The notes under the pieces: model-generated
What the model was told of the DNA's origin: nothing
What the model saw: only the letters and a program-made list of their open reading frames with translations
Database searches by the model: none
Source: Pelomyxa schiedti
Lineage: Eukaryota; Evosea; Pelobiontida; Pelomyxidae
DNA: 64,000 bases
Assembly (NCBI GenBank): GCA_020536535.1
Contig: JAHLWZ010000676.1
Coordinates: forward strand, 62,696-126,695
Direction of reading: 5' to 3'
Position numbers and translations under genes: made by a program
In this document: positions 1-13,318 of the stretch, in pieces
How positions within the stretch are numbered: position 1 is the first letter of the stretch
Layout of the letters: each line of letters opens with the position of its first letter

Positions 1-2692
1 GTTTCACTGAGTCCAACTCAGAGTCCGTTTGTGTGTGGGAATGGAGTTGTGCCTCCATTTCTTGCTTTGCAACAGAAAGCAGCTCATTTTCGTGTTGAAG
101 GGTTGCAACAACCCCCTTTAACTCTTCCACAGTTTGTTCCAACTGGGCGGAATGTGTGTTTGCATCATTGTGGATGCGTTCTATTTCCAGTTTTTGAGCT
201 GTTTGAGTGTAGTCGAGGGTTTGTTTGAGTTCTGTTATTGTCTTTCTGGATGCTGCAAGTTGCTCACGCAGTTCACTAGCACTACTTTTCTTATCCTGGG
301 AGCAATTAGACAAAAGATAAAAAAAATGAAACACAAGAGATCACTAAGAAGCAACATTCATAAATTGTCGGGTTGTTACTTGTTTTTGTTGTTCCAGAGC
401 AGACAACTTATCAACTTCCCTCTTGATCTTTTTTTTAATTATCCCAATTTTAAAGGAACGAACAAACTTGTGTGGCAGCATCTAGTTTTTTGGAAAGATT
501 TTCAGCAAGGGAATTCGCCTGAGCTAATTCATCTTTTAATGTTGCCACCTGGCTTTTCGTCAGAGAGTTCAGTTAACTTATTTACACACTTGGGTATTGT
601 GAAGAAGAAGGTCAGATTTAGAAGAATTAAGTTCTTCTCTTAGCTTGGTCAACTGAAGTTCCCGTTTTCTCAGTTCGGCAGTTGCTAAAGAAGCTTCGTC
701 TCTAGCCTTGTCCAAATCTTCCTTGAGTTTGGCTGAATTTTGTTCACTCTTTTTTAGTTCAACTTGAAAGGCAGCGAGTTCAGCAGTTGCAGTAGATGTT
801 GAATGATGTGAACTTGAATGAAGGTCAGAGAGCTCTTTCTGCAACTGTTTTATTTCATCCTTGAGAGCCTTTTCTTACTTATGTTTAGGGTCAACATGTC
901 ATTAAAATTAGTTGTACAGGAACGAACCATTTAGTTCGTGGCTTGTCTTTGTCTCCGTTAGCTGATTCTGTAGCTCCTCCACCTGTTGTGAAAAAACAGA
1001 AGTTGCATTTGCGTCACCCATTTTTTGTTGCAGTTGCACTAATAAAGAATCACGCTGCCTCTCACATGCCTCAAGAGAACGATTTGCTTGATCAAGCTTA
1101 TTCGTAGCCTCATCCAAATCGCGGCGGAGTTGTTCTGCTTCTCTGTGTGCTACAGTAGCATCATGTTGCGTAGCAGCAAGTTTAGTAGACAGCTCCTCTA
1201 AAGATTGAGTCTGGCAATTTTAGACTGAAAGCACTACATGGAAAACACATACAGCTTTTTCTTGCTGCACTTTTAATTCGCCCTTCAGTTTGGTGCATTT
1301 CTCATGGTAGTGATTGCACTTATCTATTGGGAGTGTTACACAGCAGTAAGTGTAATTCAACAACCTTTCGCATCTGAAAGATTAGCAAGTGCTGTTGCCA
1401 ACTCTTCTTGAACTTTTCTCAATGTATCATCAACCTGTCCTTTATCCACCAGAAGTTTATCACGGGTGGATTCTGCTTTCTCTCTAGCAGTGTTGGCTTT
1501 TATTCTTTCAGCTTCGGCCAGGTCTCTTTCTCCCTCAATATGCGTAATTTGTGCTGTTGCATTGTCAAGGTCATGATGCAGGTTGGAGTTGTCAACTTTT
1601 AGCTTGGCACATTCAGTTTGCAAATGCTCAAACTCAGGATTTGTCCTATCTCCATGAGCAACAACCTCTGTAAGATTGGGTTTTGTTGGCTCAGCTGTTT
1701 CATGGGTGGAAGTATGAGGAGGTTCTTTTTCCTTTGGTGGCTCCTTCTCTTTTGATTTGTGCTTATCTTTCACTTTTGGTGCTGGGTCTTTCTTTTTCTT
1801 CTTCGAGTGTTTTTTCTCTTCTTCTAATTTCAACTCTTCCTCGACAGCCTTTTGCCTTGCAAGCATTTCAGCTTCTACATCGCTAACATCAAAAGGATTC
1901 GCAGGTGCCGTTGTAGAGGTTGTGGTAGTAGTTGTGGAAGGGGGTGTAGCAGGATCAGCATAAGAAGCAAAATCAACTGTTTCATTGGATTCGCCATCAT
2001 CAGGCTGCACGTGTTACATTATTATGTAGATTCAGAAAATTTGGAGTAGTACATCAACTTCCGATTTCAAAACTTCAGTTTCCTCGTCTCTGAATAGTTT
2101 TGGGAGAAATAAGGAAAAGAGATTGACCATGAAGAGTTACCCTGTTGATGCCCCCATATTCTCAGAAGAAATTTTAAGCTAAAACAGAGAGTGAATGAAA
2201 CAGGGGTAAAAAGAATGTCATGTGTACCAGAAGAGTGACTGGAACCTTACTGCCTTTGGTCTTCAGATTTAGGGAGACAGCTTTTGTAGATCCACCCAAA
2301 TCAGCATAATCGCTCAAATTGATAGTGGCTTTGCCCAGAGATTTCTTCTTTTTCTTCCCTTTATCATCCTTGAGCGAGAAAATGATATTCTTGTTGTCCT
2401 GTGGTTTTCGCCTGCTTTAGCGAGGCAAAAAAAAAAAAAATCCCAACCCAAAAGGGTAATAAAAACCAACATAAAGAGCGATGTCCTTGAACAACGTGCA
2501 CAACATTGTCACAGTCTCGTTCCACTCGCAGATCCCGGCCTTTACAGGTGCCGACGCGGTAACACCCTTGTTCTCCTTCTTAGATCCGCGTTTCCATGAC
2601 ACCGCCGTGCTTGTTATGCCATCTGGGATCTGCGACGCACACACGAACGTCAGCCGGTACCTCTGCTTCACTCCCTTACGTTTACCGAACAT
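1..2692 (-). CDS. N-terminal C2 (NT-C2) coiled-coil protein, cut by the left edge
   Basis: The gene runs leftward from the ATG at 2692 and leaves the window before its stop. Exons I can join in phase are 2471-2692, 2228-2398, 2141-2178, 2053-2089, 1365-2004, 1253-1323, 928-1210, 590-873 and 548 downward, with more coding to position 1. Residues 1 to about 140 look like an NT-C2 (EEIG1/EHBP1-type) membrane-binding domain: a beta-rich start, a basic KGKKKKK run, then LGKATINLSDYADLGG. A Pro/Thr and Lys/Glu-rich linker follows, then hundreds of residues of heptad-like coiled coil rich in E, K, L and Q. Families with this layout link membranes to cytoskeleton or motors; that role is inference. 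The start is 305 bases from actin's, head to head. The gene is confident, while the exact splice sites of small exons 3 and 4 are less sure. Confidence 0.8.
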
Positions 2693-4207
<1,515 letters not shown>

Positions 4208-5496
4208 ACGCACAGCACACTAACACACAAACAACAGACAACAACCAAACAGGGACGGACCACAGAGCCGCACAGGGCGGATATACGGGAAGAGCAGGAG
4301 TCTTGTTGAATGTGGTAAGCACTGGGCTCTATCCCCCCTCTTCCGATCTTTGGTCTCGTGTTGTGGTGCCACTGGTTTGGCCAAACAACTGCGGGACCGG
4401 GTTGGGTTGGGGGGAAAAGGAAACCCTGTTACCTGCCAAGACACACTCCTTCCCGTGCCCTTGTGGTTCTGGCCGTCTCTTGGTTGTTGGCGCATCAGAA
4501 GTTAAAAAAAAAAAAAAACATTTGTTTATTTATGTCTCTTTTCTTCATCGAGGTAGGATTGTACAACAAGGGCTATCTCCAGGCCCGAAATACATCTCCC
4601 ACCAAAAAAGTGTGTTCGTAACACCCTGATCTCTCGGGTACAAAAAAATAGCCTGACGAAACAACAGACAAAAAGGAACTTACAAGCGTACCCACCACTG
4701 AGCCCCGTATGCCCCCGAAGCCCTCCATGGCAAGCCCCATAAGCACACAAAACCCAGTTTTGATTGGCAGGTAGATCAAGCACCCCCAAGTCTCCAACCA
4801 AGCTCCGCCCCCCAGCTCCCCAAGATAATGAGGAGCCAAAGAACAGCGGCCCACAGCACCCCCCAACCCCAACCCCAACCCCGACCTCCAAAGAGACCAG
4901 AACTGGGATAAAACTTGGAAAGCACCACAAACCCTGACGCGGAAATGACTCCACGTCGTCCCGAATAAGAGACACCAAAGGCACCCAACCGAACCACAAG
5001 CTCATTCCCCACCCTCAATATTGAGGGCAAGGTTTGTTGTTCTTGTCATCCTCAAATACCCAAAAAAATACCCGTGTACTGAATTGTGGGTTGGGCCCTT
5101 TCATCTCTGACTGGTTTTCTTTCAGTGTTATTGGTGGGTACTGTGTTGTGGGTGTGCTTAGCACGTGTATTTTGGGGTATTGGATGCGGTGGGAAAAACA
5201 ACCACACTCTACAACTCAGTGACATTATCAGTACCACTCCTATGATTGGGTTCGATGTTGGGACTGTGGAGTACAATAAAGTAAGCTTCACGGTGTGGGC
5301 TATTGAGGCTAAGTGGCTGAATAAAATAATCAACAGACCGGAACGCTGTCATTCTCGTCATCGTCGCTCCAGGAGCGGTGGTTTGGTGTTTTTTTCTTCC
5401 GCCAAGTGAGACCCGCAGGAGCTCGAGTCGCTGTTACGCGGCAAGAAAATTACAGCGTTCCGGTCAGTTTTCCTGAACCAAATTAAGAACATTGTG
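4208..5496. other. Gene-free stretch after actin
   Basis: About 1.3 kb between the actin stop and the next start. It holds the actin 3' region, with a 14-base A run near 4505, and C/A-rich sequence around 4850-4880. Several long open frames occur on the minus strand at 4526-5030, but they are glycine- and tryptophan-heavy, overlap one another and match no family I know. I see no supported gene. Confidence 0.5.
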
Positions 5497-6756
5497 ATGC
5501 GCAGACCCTCGCAACCCAGCATTACTTCAGCAAGTCGCGGCACAGTGTCTACAAGTCGCGGCCTAACCGGTGCCGCCACTCTGACACAGCCCAACGAGCA
5601 CACTCTCAGGCCCAGCGGGGGCGCCCTGGCCCGCACTCTGCTGGCGCCTCCCCCGCCCCCGCGCCCGCACGCCAAGCCGCCGGGCCCAGGTCTCCGGCCG
5701 GGCGCCGCCGCCGAGCAGCACCCGCACCCGCCCCGCTCCCAGATGCCCCCGCCCACCGCAGGCCCCCTTGCGGCCCCCCCGCCACCCCAGCGGAGGGCGA
5801 TGCACGGCAGCACCCCCGGGGGCCCCGGCGCGCTGGCTGCGACTGTGGTGGGGCCTGTGCCCCCAACTCCTGCTACCCAAACGAAAACGGCCTCGCGGGT
5901 TCCTCCACAGACGCCGGCACTTCTGCGGACATGCGCGGCCGCTTCTGCGCCGCCTCAGCAGCACCCGCGCCCCCCTGCTTCTGGTTCTGTTTCTGCTTAT
6001 TCTGTGTGTCAGAGCCAATCGGCAACAACCAAAGTTAATGCGGCGGCTGTGGCGCAGCAATGGACTATGAACTGCGCACCCACTACTTTCGAGCAGTCCA
6101 ACCAAAGCGACACCGTTTTGTTGTGGTGTGCTGCACGGGAGCTAGCAAGAAGTACCTCGCAGCACCGGAAAGAATTGGCATGTGAACAATTGACTAACAC
6201 TGCTACGTCGATCAAAAATCTTGCAGCCGAAGTGGAACAGGAAGCTTCGGTGCTGTGGGATTTGAGAAGCGCCAAGTGCGCGCAACGAGTTCTTTCTGTT
6301 GTGAACAGCACTGAAAGCGATGAGGACGTGCACATGGAGGAACCAAAGGACACTATGGCAGAGCAGTACCAGGTGTTTTCCGACACATTTGAAAGCCACA
6401 AGACACTCTACAACGCCGTCGAGCACACGAGTTTCCACGTTCCGGCTAGAAACTTGACATGCAATGGTGGCATTGAAGCCATGGTACATGCAATCCAGGC
6501 CTCAACGAAAATGCTGAGCTCACTTGAGGAGGCCATCAACCCAGTGTGGGTGATGTGCATGGCTGGAACCCACAATCCATGTGCAGCGGAACTCATTGGC
6601 TCACAAGTGCGCAAAACGTGTGACATTGTTTCCAAGGAGTGTGTCCTGATGGAGGAATTGCAGAGTCTCATCAATAGGGAGGTCATGGAGTTGACCGAGT
6701 ACACAAGCCTTATGCTCCACAATCAAACATCAAAACAAATGATCGGCGAGTACTAG
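5497..6756 (+). CDS. Proline-rich N-terminal, helical C-terminal orphan protein
   Basis: A single uninterrupted frame of about 419 codons. I start it at the ATG at 5497, because the track-like upstream GTG is not a normal start. Residues 1 to about 170 are disordered: Pro, Ala and Gly runs, with coding sequence over 70% GC. The last 230 residues are ordered and helix-prone, with spaced Cys and His, an acidic patch (STESDEDVHMEEPKD) and no transmembrane segment. I do not recognise a family. The lack of introns is unusual next to its intron-rich neighbours. The layout resembles scaffold or actin-regulating proteins with a polyproline arm, but nothing in the helical part confirms that. Confidence 0.65.
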   Translation: MRRPSQPSITSASRGTVSTSRGLTGAATLTQPNEHTLRPSGGALARTLLAPPPPPRPHAKPPGPGLRPGAAAEQHPHPPRSQMPPPTAGPLAAPPPPQRRAMHGSTPGGPGALAATVVGPVPPTPATQTKTASRVPPQTPALLRTCAAASAPPQQHPRPPASGSVSAYSVCQSQSATTKVNAAAVAQQWTMNCAPTTFEQSNQSDTVLLWCAARELARSTSQHRKELACEQLTNTATSIKNLAAEVEQEASVLWDLRSAKCAQRVLSVVNSTESDEDVHMEEPKDTMAEQYQVFSDTFESHKTLYNAVEHTSFHVPARNLTCNGGIEAMVHAIQASTKMLSSLEEAINPVWVMCMAGTHNPCAAELIGSQVRKTCDIVSKECVLMEELQSLINREVMELTEYTSLMLHNQTSKQMIGEY

Positions 6757-6856
6757 ACAAAAAAAATCCCAAAGTTTGTTGTTTTGGAGAAGTGCGACGG
6801 CAAGAATTCGACCTCAATCAACCTTACAGGAAAACACCCGACGTAACAAAGTGTAC

Positions 6857-9179
6857 ATGGCGTCTGCGGCTACGGACACTTCCCCCTCCTCTGCGTCTCC
6901 AACCACGCCGCAGCAGCCGGGTGTTGTTATGTCGCCGTTCTCAAGCACCGAGTTGGGGTGTGCCGACGCCGCGTCGTGGTGGGGCCCTGCTGTGTCTGTC
7001 GGCGGTCTGCAAGAGTGCGGCGTCAGCAACAACGACAACAACTTCATGTGTCACATTGGAACAGAGAATCCAGCTGGGACTGGGACGCCAAACGCCATTG
7101 GGGTCGAGCCGCTGGGCCTGTACCACGACACCAGTGTAGTGGGCGAAAATACGACGGACGGAGCGCAATTGGGATTTGGTTTGGTGTCAATTGATCAGGC
7201 AAGTGCTGTTTTTTTTCCCCTCTCTCCTCCTTCTATCTAACGTAGTGTTTGTAGAATGGGATATGTGAGTCTGTTGGCGCTGCGGTGCCTCAAGTAACTC
7301 ATAGAAAGAGAAGGCGTGTAGGTGCACAGGCCAAGGTGCAACCAATCTTTTCAGCAGCGAGGAAGGCTCAGATGGTGTAAGCTGCTTACGATTAAGTGAA
7401 GGGAATTGGCGCTCCAATTTGGCTTTAACCTGCTATTTCAGAGGGGATTGGGCAAGTGCTGCAATGGATTGCAGGTTTCAACGGGGATTCAAGATGGAGG
7501 ACTCTACATGGGTACACTACCGAAGGACAACTTTTGGGTTGAGCCTAAAGTTATTTGGAGTTTCTCCATATAGTACCTGGTAGATTCTTTGCCACAGATA
7601 GCTCAAGACTTAACTCGGCCTTAGCGAATTTTCATACCTTGACCAGAATGGGTCTATGTGCAGTGTACCCTGCTCGTCACTGTCCATTTTAATCACCTGT
7701 GTGGCCAAACTTGGTAACGGAGATGAGAGCAATCTTCAACCAGTGTTGTTCTCTCCCTCTCGAATTTTTTTTTACTAATTAATAAAAAAATCTCAGGTAG
7801 AAATTCACCAGGTTCATAACAATACAGAATCCTTGCTTGGAGCGATTCCCTTCACTTTTGAGGTATTCTTGAAACCAATGTTCACCTGTTCATTACGCCA
7901 CCAATAGGAGATCAATTTGCCTAAACTTCGATTCAGCAGATCAACGGCACACAACTCCAGGAAAAATCCTTCAACACAGGTAAGCCGAACAATGTTAGTC
8001 AATATTAATGTAAACAAGGAATTCTTCAGAGTAGCTGTTTCTTTAATTAGCAACTACGTTGAAGGAAATATGATGGAGCTTTTGTGCTCTCTGTCTGAAC
8101 CTGTACTTGTTCATGGATCACACCCAGGGAAAATTACTTTGAGATCAATCACTGGAATGACACCCGCAACAACCACTACAACCCTTACTCCCGTTCTTCC
8201 TCAGTATTCTACAACGCCGCCTCAGACCAAAATCAGTTGTGGTTGGATGCCACTAGTCTCTGGTGGAATTGCACGGTTAGTTACTCCTGTGTCGTGTAAT
8301 TCTTAGCAGTTTTACTCAGGTCAGGTCCCGTTTCCATCAACACAACAGAGTCCCCAGAAGCCTTAACAGTTCAAGGCAATTGTTTGCTGTTTGGCTCTTT
8401 GCTTCAGCCATCAGGTTTCCTAGGTGCATCATTCCTTTCTAATGTCAGTTGATAAAGATGGTAGATTGAAGAGCAACCTCAAATTACTTGACACACGGAA
8501 CTGCCTTCAAACAATCGAAAAAATCCGGCTGTACGAATTTCAAAGAAAGGTACGATGGAGTAGGAGACGAAAAATAACTCCTGTCTTTAGGATGTTCCGA
8601 ACATTGAAAATTTGCAACGAGGTATCATTGCCCAAGAACTATCTAAACTCTTGCCTGCTGCAGTACACCAAACTGGGTCATCTGTTAAACTCAGGTGTGA
8701 AACTACCAATCCTTAAATATAACCGTCAGTAGTGATGGCACATCAGTTGACAACGTTCTATCTGTAAATAAAGAAGCCGTTTTCATGGAGAATGTTGGGG
8801 CTACTATAGAACTATCCCGCCGTGTAGAAACACTTGGTACCAAGGTTTCATTGCACCTCGTTTCCTTGCACTCTTAGGAACCCGAAGGTAGCGGAACTTG
8901 ATGGGAAGTTTTACGTTCTTGTGGAAAAGACAACAACAAGTTCCGCGTTGAACGAGAAGCTGATGAAGCAGATTCCATCCGCTAATTGGATCGGCCAGCT
9001 TATTTTGCTGTTTACCGACTGCATTTTCTCACGTCTGCATTCCATTACAAGCTTTTTTTAACCTTTTTTTTACAGATAAAAAGAAGATTATTGCTAGTGT
9101 AATTATCCTGTTTATGATTTTTGTAATGCTTTCTATTGTGCTTACTGCATTAAGTCACTGCCCTCACGCACAAGTCTAA
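6857..9179 (+). CDS. MYRF-like membrane-anchored Ndt80-domain transcription factor
   Basis: Thirteen exons join in phase to 578 residues: 6857-7198, 7255-7376, 7475-7579, 7625-7742, 7797-7862, 7908-7979, 8019-8275, 8320-8414, 8458-8549, 8591-8694, 8730-8844, 8888-9032 and 9076-9179. In order they give a Ser/Thr/Pro-rich N-terminus, a basic HRKRRRV nuclear signal, an Ndt80 DNA-binding domain (FKMEDSTWVHYRR, LPKLRFSRSTAHNSRK, SEPVLVHGSHPGK), an intramolecular chaperone/autoprotease domain (SINTTESPEALTVQG, PSDGRLKSN, FMENVGATIEL) and one C-terminal membrane helix. The Ser and Lys of PSDGRLK match the self-cleaving dyad of vertebrate MYRF. By family knowledge, the trimer forms on the ER, cuts itself and releases the N-terminal part to the nucleus. 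Dictyostelium has such a factor (MrfA). Intron 1 (7199-7254) has a GC donor. The boundary at 9032 is the weakest. Confidence 0.88.
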
Positions 9180-9263
9180 AAAGGGAGTTGCCACTACCAG
9201 AAAAACGCAGAATAAATAGAAGTTTTTTTCTACTGGCTCCAAACAATACTTGGGAGAAGTCTG

Positions 9264-11141
9264 TTAGAAGAATCCCTCTTCTATCTCCACAAGGGACTTC
9301 ACACCAAGAAGAGACAGGGAACCTTGTTGGGACCCACAGACAGTCTGTTGTGCCATGGCTTCCATCACTTCAAGTCTGTCGAAGGCCTGAAGGAGAGAGG
9401 CGCCTGTGACATACACGGCGTCATTTCGTACAATGGCGGCAACTGGTGATATCAGTTGAGGCTGGGCTGGGGGTGGTGGGGGTGGGCGCTTCCCTGGTGC
9501 CTGTAGGAGAGTAGAGGCAATCATTGATGGTGTGATGCTGGCCTGAAAATCCAAAACTGGGACATCACGGAGGACGATGTATCCCTCTGGAATTATGCTG
9601 CCTTCAAAGTGGTTGCTGGAGATTGCGAATGCCATGGCAAAGACTGGGTGTGCAGTAATCACAACATTTATGGAAGGATGGGTAGCATAAATGGCAGCAT
9701 GGGAGGCGGCACATGTAGGGAGTAAGGTGGATGTTGAGCGGTATCCAAGAGGAGCACCATTCAGATTGCCTCCTGAAGTCAATTTCACTGTGATTACATC
9801 AGCAGGCTATAAAGTAGTGAGTTTACAATTTAAAACCCAAGAAAACTCACTGCCAAATTGGCAGCGTCAATGTAGGCTGGGGTTATAACGAAAGAGTCCG
9901 GGCCAATTCTTGAAGAGATTGTGATCCCACTTGGAGAAGTAAGTCTCTGTGTGTATGCCCTGGCTGCAAAGCGGCTTATCTGGTACTTCGCTTCCGATTC
10001 TTGGGGTGTACAAGGGCTATGAACGGTTAGCACTACATAACACGGGATTTTCGTGAGGTCGATTTACATGGAGACGAGTGTCGGTAAATGAGGAATCCAC
10101 GAGGAAGAAACTTCATCAGAAAAACAAGAATAGGATTTCAGTTGCGCGTCAGTAAGTATATTGACAGGATCACCAACAGCTTTATTTGCACGTGACAAAG
10201 CAACTGCGTTACTTATAGCCCCAGAACAAAACTCCAGAGTTTCAAATCGGTTGAAAGTTTCCCCCATAGCATCTCCTGCAACCATAATACCGTGGTTCGC
10301 CATCAACACGCACATAGCACCACTTGCAAACTGTTGCTCGATAAGTGAGGCAAGAGTTTCAGTCCCAGGGCATGCATATGGGCACAGGCCAACAGAGCCA
10401 CAAGTACAATATGCCGAGGCTATTGCTCGCGTATTGGGTACCTGTGAGCCAGATTTAACCTCTTAACGGATAAATGGAGGTTGATTTACCAGTGCAGTCA
10501 CGGCAAACCCTCCAAGGTAAGGTGGGTGGGCATGAATGATAGAAAACACGTGCGGCAGCTTGCTGTACAGCCTGAGGTGCAGCGGATGCTCAGTGCTAGG
10601 CTTCAACTCAGGTGTCTCAGAGTGCCACACTCCATCAGTCGTCATGTACAAAATCTGTTTACATGTTTGGGTGCTAGTTGTGGAACAATTAAGAAATAAA
10701 AACCTGGTTCCTGTACATATCGCCCTTATCAGTGCCCTTGGGAGTCAACCACACAGAGCCGTCGGCCCTACACCTGTGAGATATGTTCCCCCCGCTCGTA
10801 GTCGTAAGCCTGTATCCGTACAGCCTCCTCATCGCTTCGCAAACACAATCCCTCGGCGGCGGCACGAAAGACAGCGGCGACGACGCCTGCCCGCTACCCG
10901 ATGCAGCCGTAGCAGCAGTTGCTCCACTTGTAGATGCAGACGTAGCGGCGCGCACATCACTCGAAGTAGTAGATGCAGAAGAAGATGCACCAGAAACGGG
11001 GTTAAGACGAGGCCGCTGCGACTTGGTGGGCTCAGGTTGGGCCGAGTCCTGGTCGTTATTTCCCTTTGGATCTCCTGTGGGCTTTGCAGTCCAAGCGATA
11101 TTCGGCCTCTTCCTGGACGATGGTGAGCTCGACGTCTGCAT
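9264..11141 (-). CDS. Protein with two class II aldolase/adducin-type domains
   Basis: Five exons (10704-11141, 10468-10654, 10068-10425, 9851-10016, 9264-9806) join in phase to 563 residues. After a disordered Ser/Pro/Ala-rich start, the first domain carries family hallmarks: TTSGGNISHR, the Glu of PSTEHPLHLRLY, the HAH zinc pair in IIHAHPPYLGGFA and the third His in MANHGIMVAGD. The second domain repeats the fold with TSPSGITISSR, LTSGGN and VITAHPVFAMAFA. It has lost the first His of the HxH pair (TAH), and has VRNDAVYVTG where the third zinc ligand should be. So the first half may be an aldolase- or epimerase-type zinc enzyme, while the second is probably structural. The substrate is unknown. 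A proline run, PPPPPPAQPQ, sits late in the second domain. Confidence 0.82.
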
Positions 11142-11348
11142 CTACGACGTAGATGGGATGTTTTGTTGTTTGTGCTTGTGTTTTTTTTAATTATTTAAAA
11201 AAAATAAAATAACTTCTGGACTTGGCGGAACTTCGCACGAGGTGCAGGGGAATAGTGCACCTCGCGACCAATTGGGATAGAACTAAATTAAACATTTCTA
11301 AGCTATGGCACAGGCTATCATTCACAACAACAAACAGGTACAGATGAA

Positions 11349-12720
11349 TCACTCAGGTCTCTCCCACTGCGAAGTTCTATGTAGTAGATTGATATAGTAG
11401 ATTCTGCCGTTATCTGGGTGGCTTTTTCTTATCCACAAGGGTGGTAGTTCCCCACCATCATCGATCACTATTAAAATCAGCTTTAGTACAGAAAAATGTT
11501 GGGTACGTGGGAGTGTCCAAGAGGAAGTTCGTTTCAGGATGTTCACATAATACTTCCTCCCTGTATGGTTATCAAATCTTTCTTCCCAATAACGGGGAAG
11601 ACTCTGAGCTGCAACCAACCACAAGGATTAATTAGTGTGGAATAAATGGACGACTTACGGTTGGGTGGTGGCGGGATAGGAGGTATAAAGGCTAATGTAG
11701 CAATATCCTGCATGACAAATTCGGGCAAACATAACAAGACACTGTTCCAGCCACAACGAAGATGCTTTCCAGTCAAAAAAGTAAGTGACAGGTGAATCCA
11801 TGGTATTGTTCGTGCATTCTCAGGGGTGAGTAGTCTTGGAATTCGTGCTAGTTTGAGTGGGAGTCGGGGCCTCTCCCACTGAGTGGTTCTGGTTGGAAGA
11901 TGTTGATAATAAACCTTGAAAGAAATGAATAGGCAGCAAAAAAGGAAACAGTAATTACTTTGTGTTGTTCCGCTTGCACCAACTGCACCCAATTAGGAGG
12001 AAGTGGAAGTTGCCAATAAGAAGTGAAAGTTTTTAAATCCACATAATATGAGGCAGCGCCACTACTCGTTTCATGGCATCTTTTAATCCAATACTCAGGG
12101 AGAGGTGCAGTGTCTTCTGGCACTACATGAAATGAACTTCCCCATACAACGTCAGAATATATATACTTACAACGGGGATAGGTCCATTGGCTTTCTCTTG
12201 TAGCCACATTGACATAGTAAAGGTGTCCCTGTGCGGTGGTTCTGATGCCCCAATATTCAGGTAGACCCGCTGTTGCCAAACACAAACCATATCAAGTGTT
12301 ATCACATGCAGAATGCTCCCATTCTATTTTTACTATATCTTCCTGAACACCCCACAAGGTTCCATCCAATGCATCACACCAACACCCCAAAAAAAAAAAA
12401 AAAAAAAGTCGAAAAGCTTTCCGACCTGGAGGTGCTATTTGCGGATAGGCGAGGTCCACGATTCGCCTAAGCAGATCCGCAGGCAACACCCTCGCGGGGG
12501 ACGAGGCCCCGCACCTCCCGTGCCCCGCGCAGCACAGGGCGAGCCCCCCAATGCAGATTAATGGAGGGGCGGGGGCGGGAGCAGCGGCTGGGGCGGGTGC
12601 AGGCTCCGGCGGGGCCTGCGGGGGATCAACGGGGGGAGGCTGCGGGGACACCTTGGGTTCCACCCGAACAATCTCGATGTCGGTATTCGCCGGGGGCGGG
12701 GTGCTGGTTGTTGTGCCCAT
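11349..12720 (-). CDS. Five-WW-domain protein with N-terminal LPxDxxxRIV motif
   Basis: Six exons (12426-12720, 12171-12269, 11959-12122, 11659-11914, 11507-11608, 11349-11467) join in phase. The N-terminus, MGTTTST, fits an N-myristoylation signal and is followed by a Pro/Ala-rich tract and VLPADLLRRIVDLAYP. Then come five WW domains: AGLPEYWG...SQWTYP, APLPEYWI...SYWQLP, LPLPPNWV...TTQWERP, QSLPRYWEER...SSWTLP and ELPPLWIRK...SQWERPE, which ends the protein. WW domains bind proline-rich peptides, so this is an adaptor. A linker of about 60 hydrophobic residues separates WW3 from WW4. A long T run sits in intron 1. The LPxDxxxRIV motif recurs in the gene starting at 40875. No catalytic domain was seen. 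Confidence 0.85.
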
Positions 12721-13058
12721 TCACAACGGAAGGAATAAGTTTTTTACTCAAACCGGTGATTGTGATCACCTCTCTCAGAAACATGCCCGATATCTGGGTA
12801 ACGGAAAAGGGGGTAATTATTCTATCTCGAATGTTGCTGTGAACAGCACGACGGTCATTAGCCCAGCCATAATTCGGTGGGAAGAGTTGGATCCATGACA
12901 AACTTGTAAGCACCCGTGGATCACCCCATGTTCACAGTGGTTACATTGGCACTGATGTGTCAACGTGATCGTAGCTCACAAGTAGCTTCGTGCTCTGGAA
13001 CGCATCCACATGCCCTTTCTTCTTGTCTACTGTCAGCAGTCTCAAATGTAAACAAGAA
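12721..13058. other. Intergenic stretch, nothing assigned
   Basis: About 340 bases upstream of the WW gene. An open minus-strand frame at 12735-12913 ends in the WW gene's first exon but in another frame, and it has no recognisable content. It is probably promoter and leader for the WW gene. Confidence 0.35.
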
Positions 13059-13318
13059 CTAGAGCTGGTCTGATTTTGTCACTTGGCAAATGTCACTGAG
13101 CACTGGACCCGGAAGTTGGAGGCCTTGTACCCTGGTCTCAACAATTCCAAGTCCTCCATTGAGTCGCAGGCAACACCACTTGACACCACGCCTGCCGAGT
13201 GACTGGGAAGTAGTCACCACTTGAGGCAGAATCAAGTACCATTCCCACGAGCCTGGTGCTCGCTCAAACTGAGAAAGTTGTTGGAACCTGGCATGAACCA
13301 AGTGTGAATTTGACAACA

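Noticed and set aside
4526-5030. Overlapping minus-strand open frames after actin.
   Set aside because: Gly/Trp/Val composition from C/A-rich DNA, no splice logic and no family.
8120-8275. An alternative frame in the MYRF-like gene reading ENYFEINHWNDTRNNHY.
   Set aside because: It looks protein-like, but only the other frame joins in phase with the Ndt80 exon before it and the SGPVSINTTESPEALTVQG exon after it.
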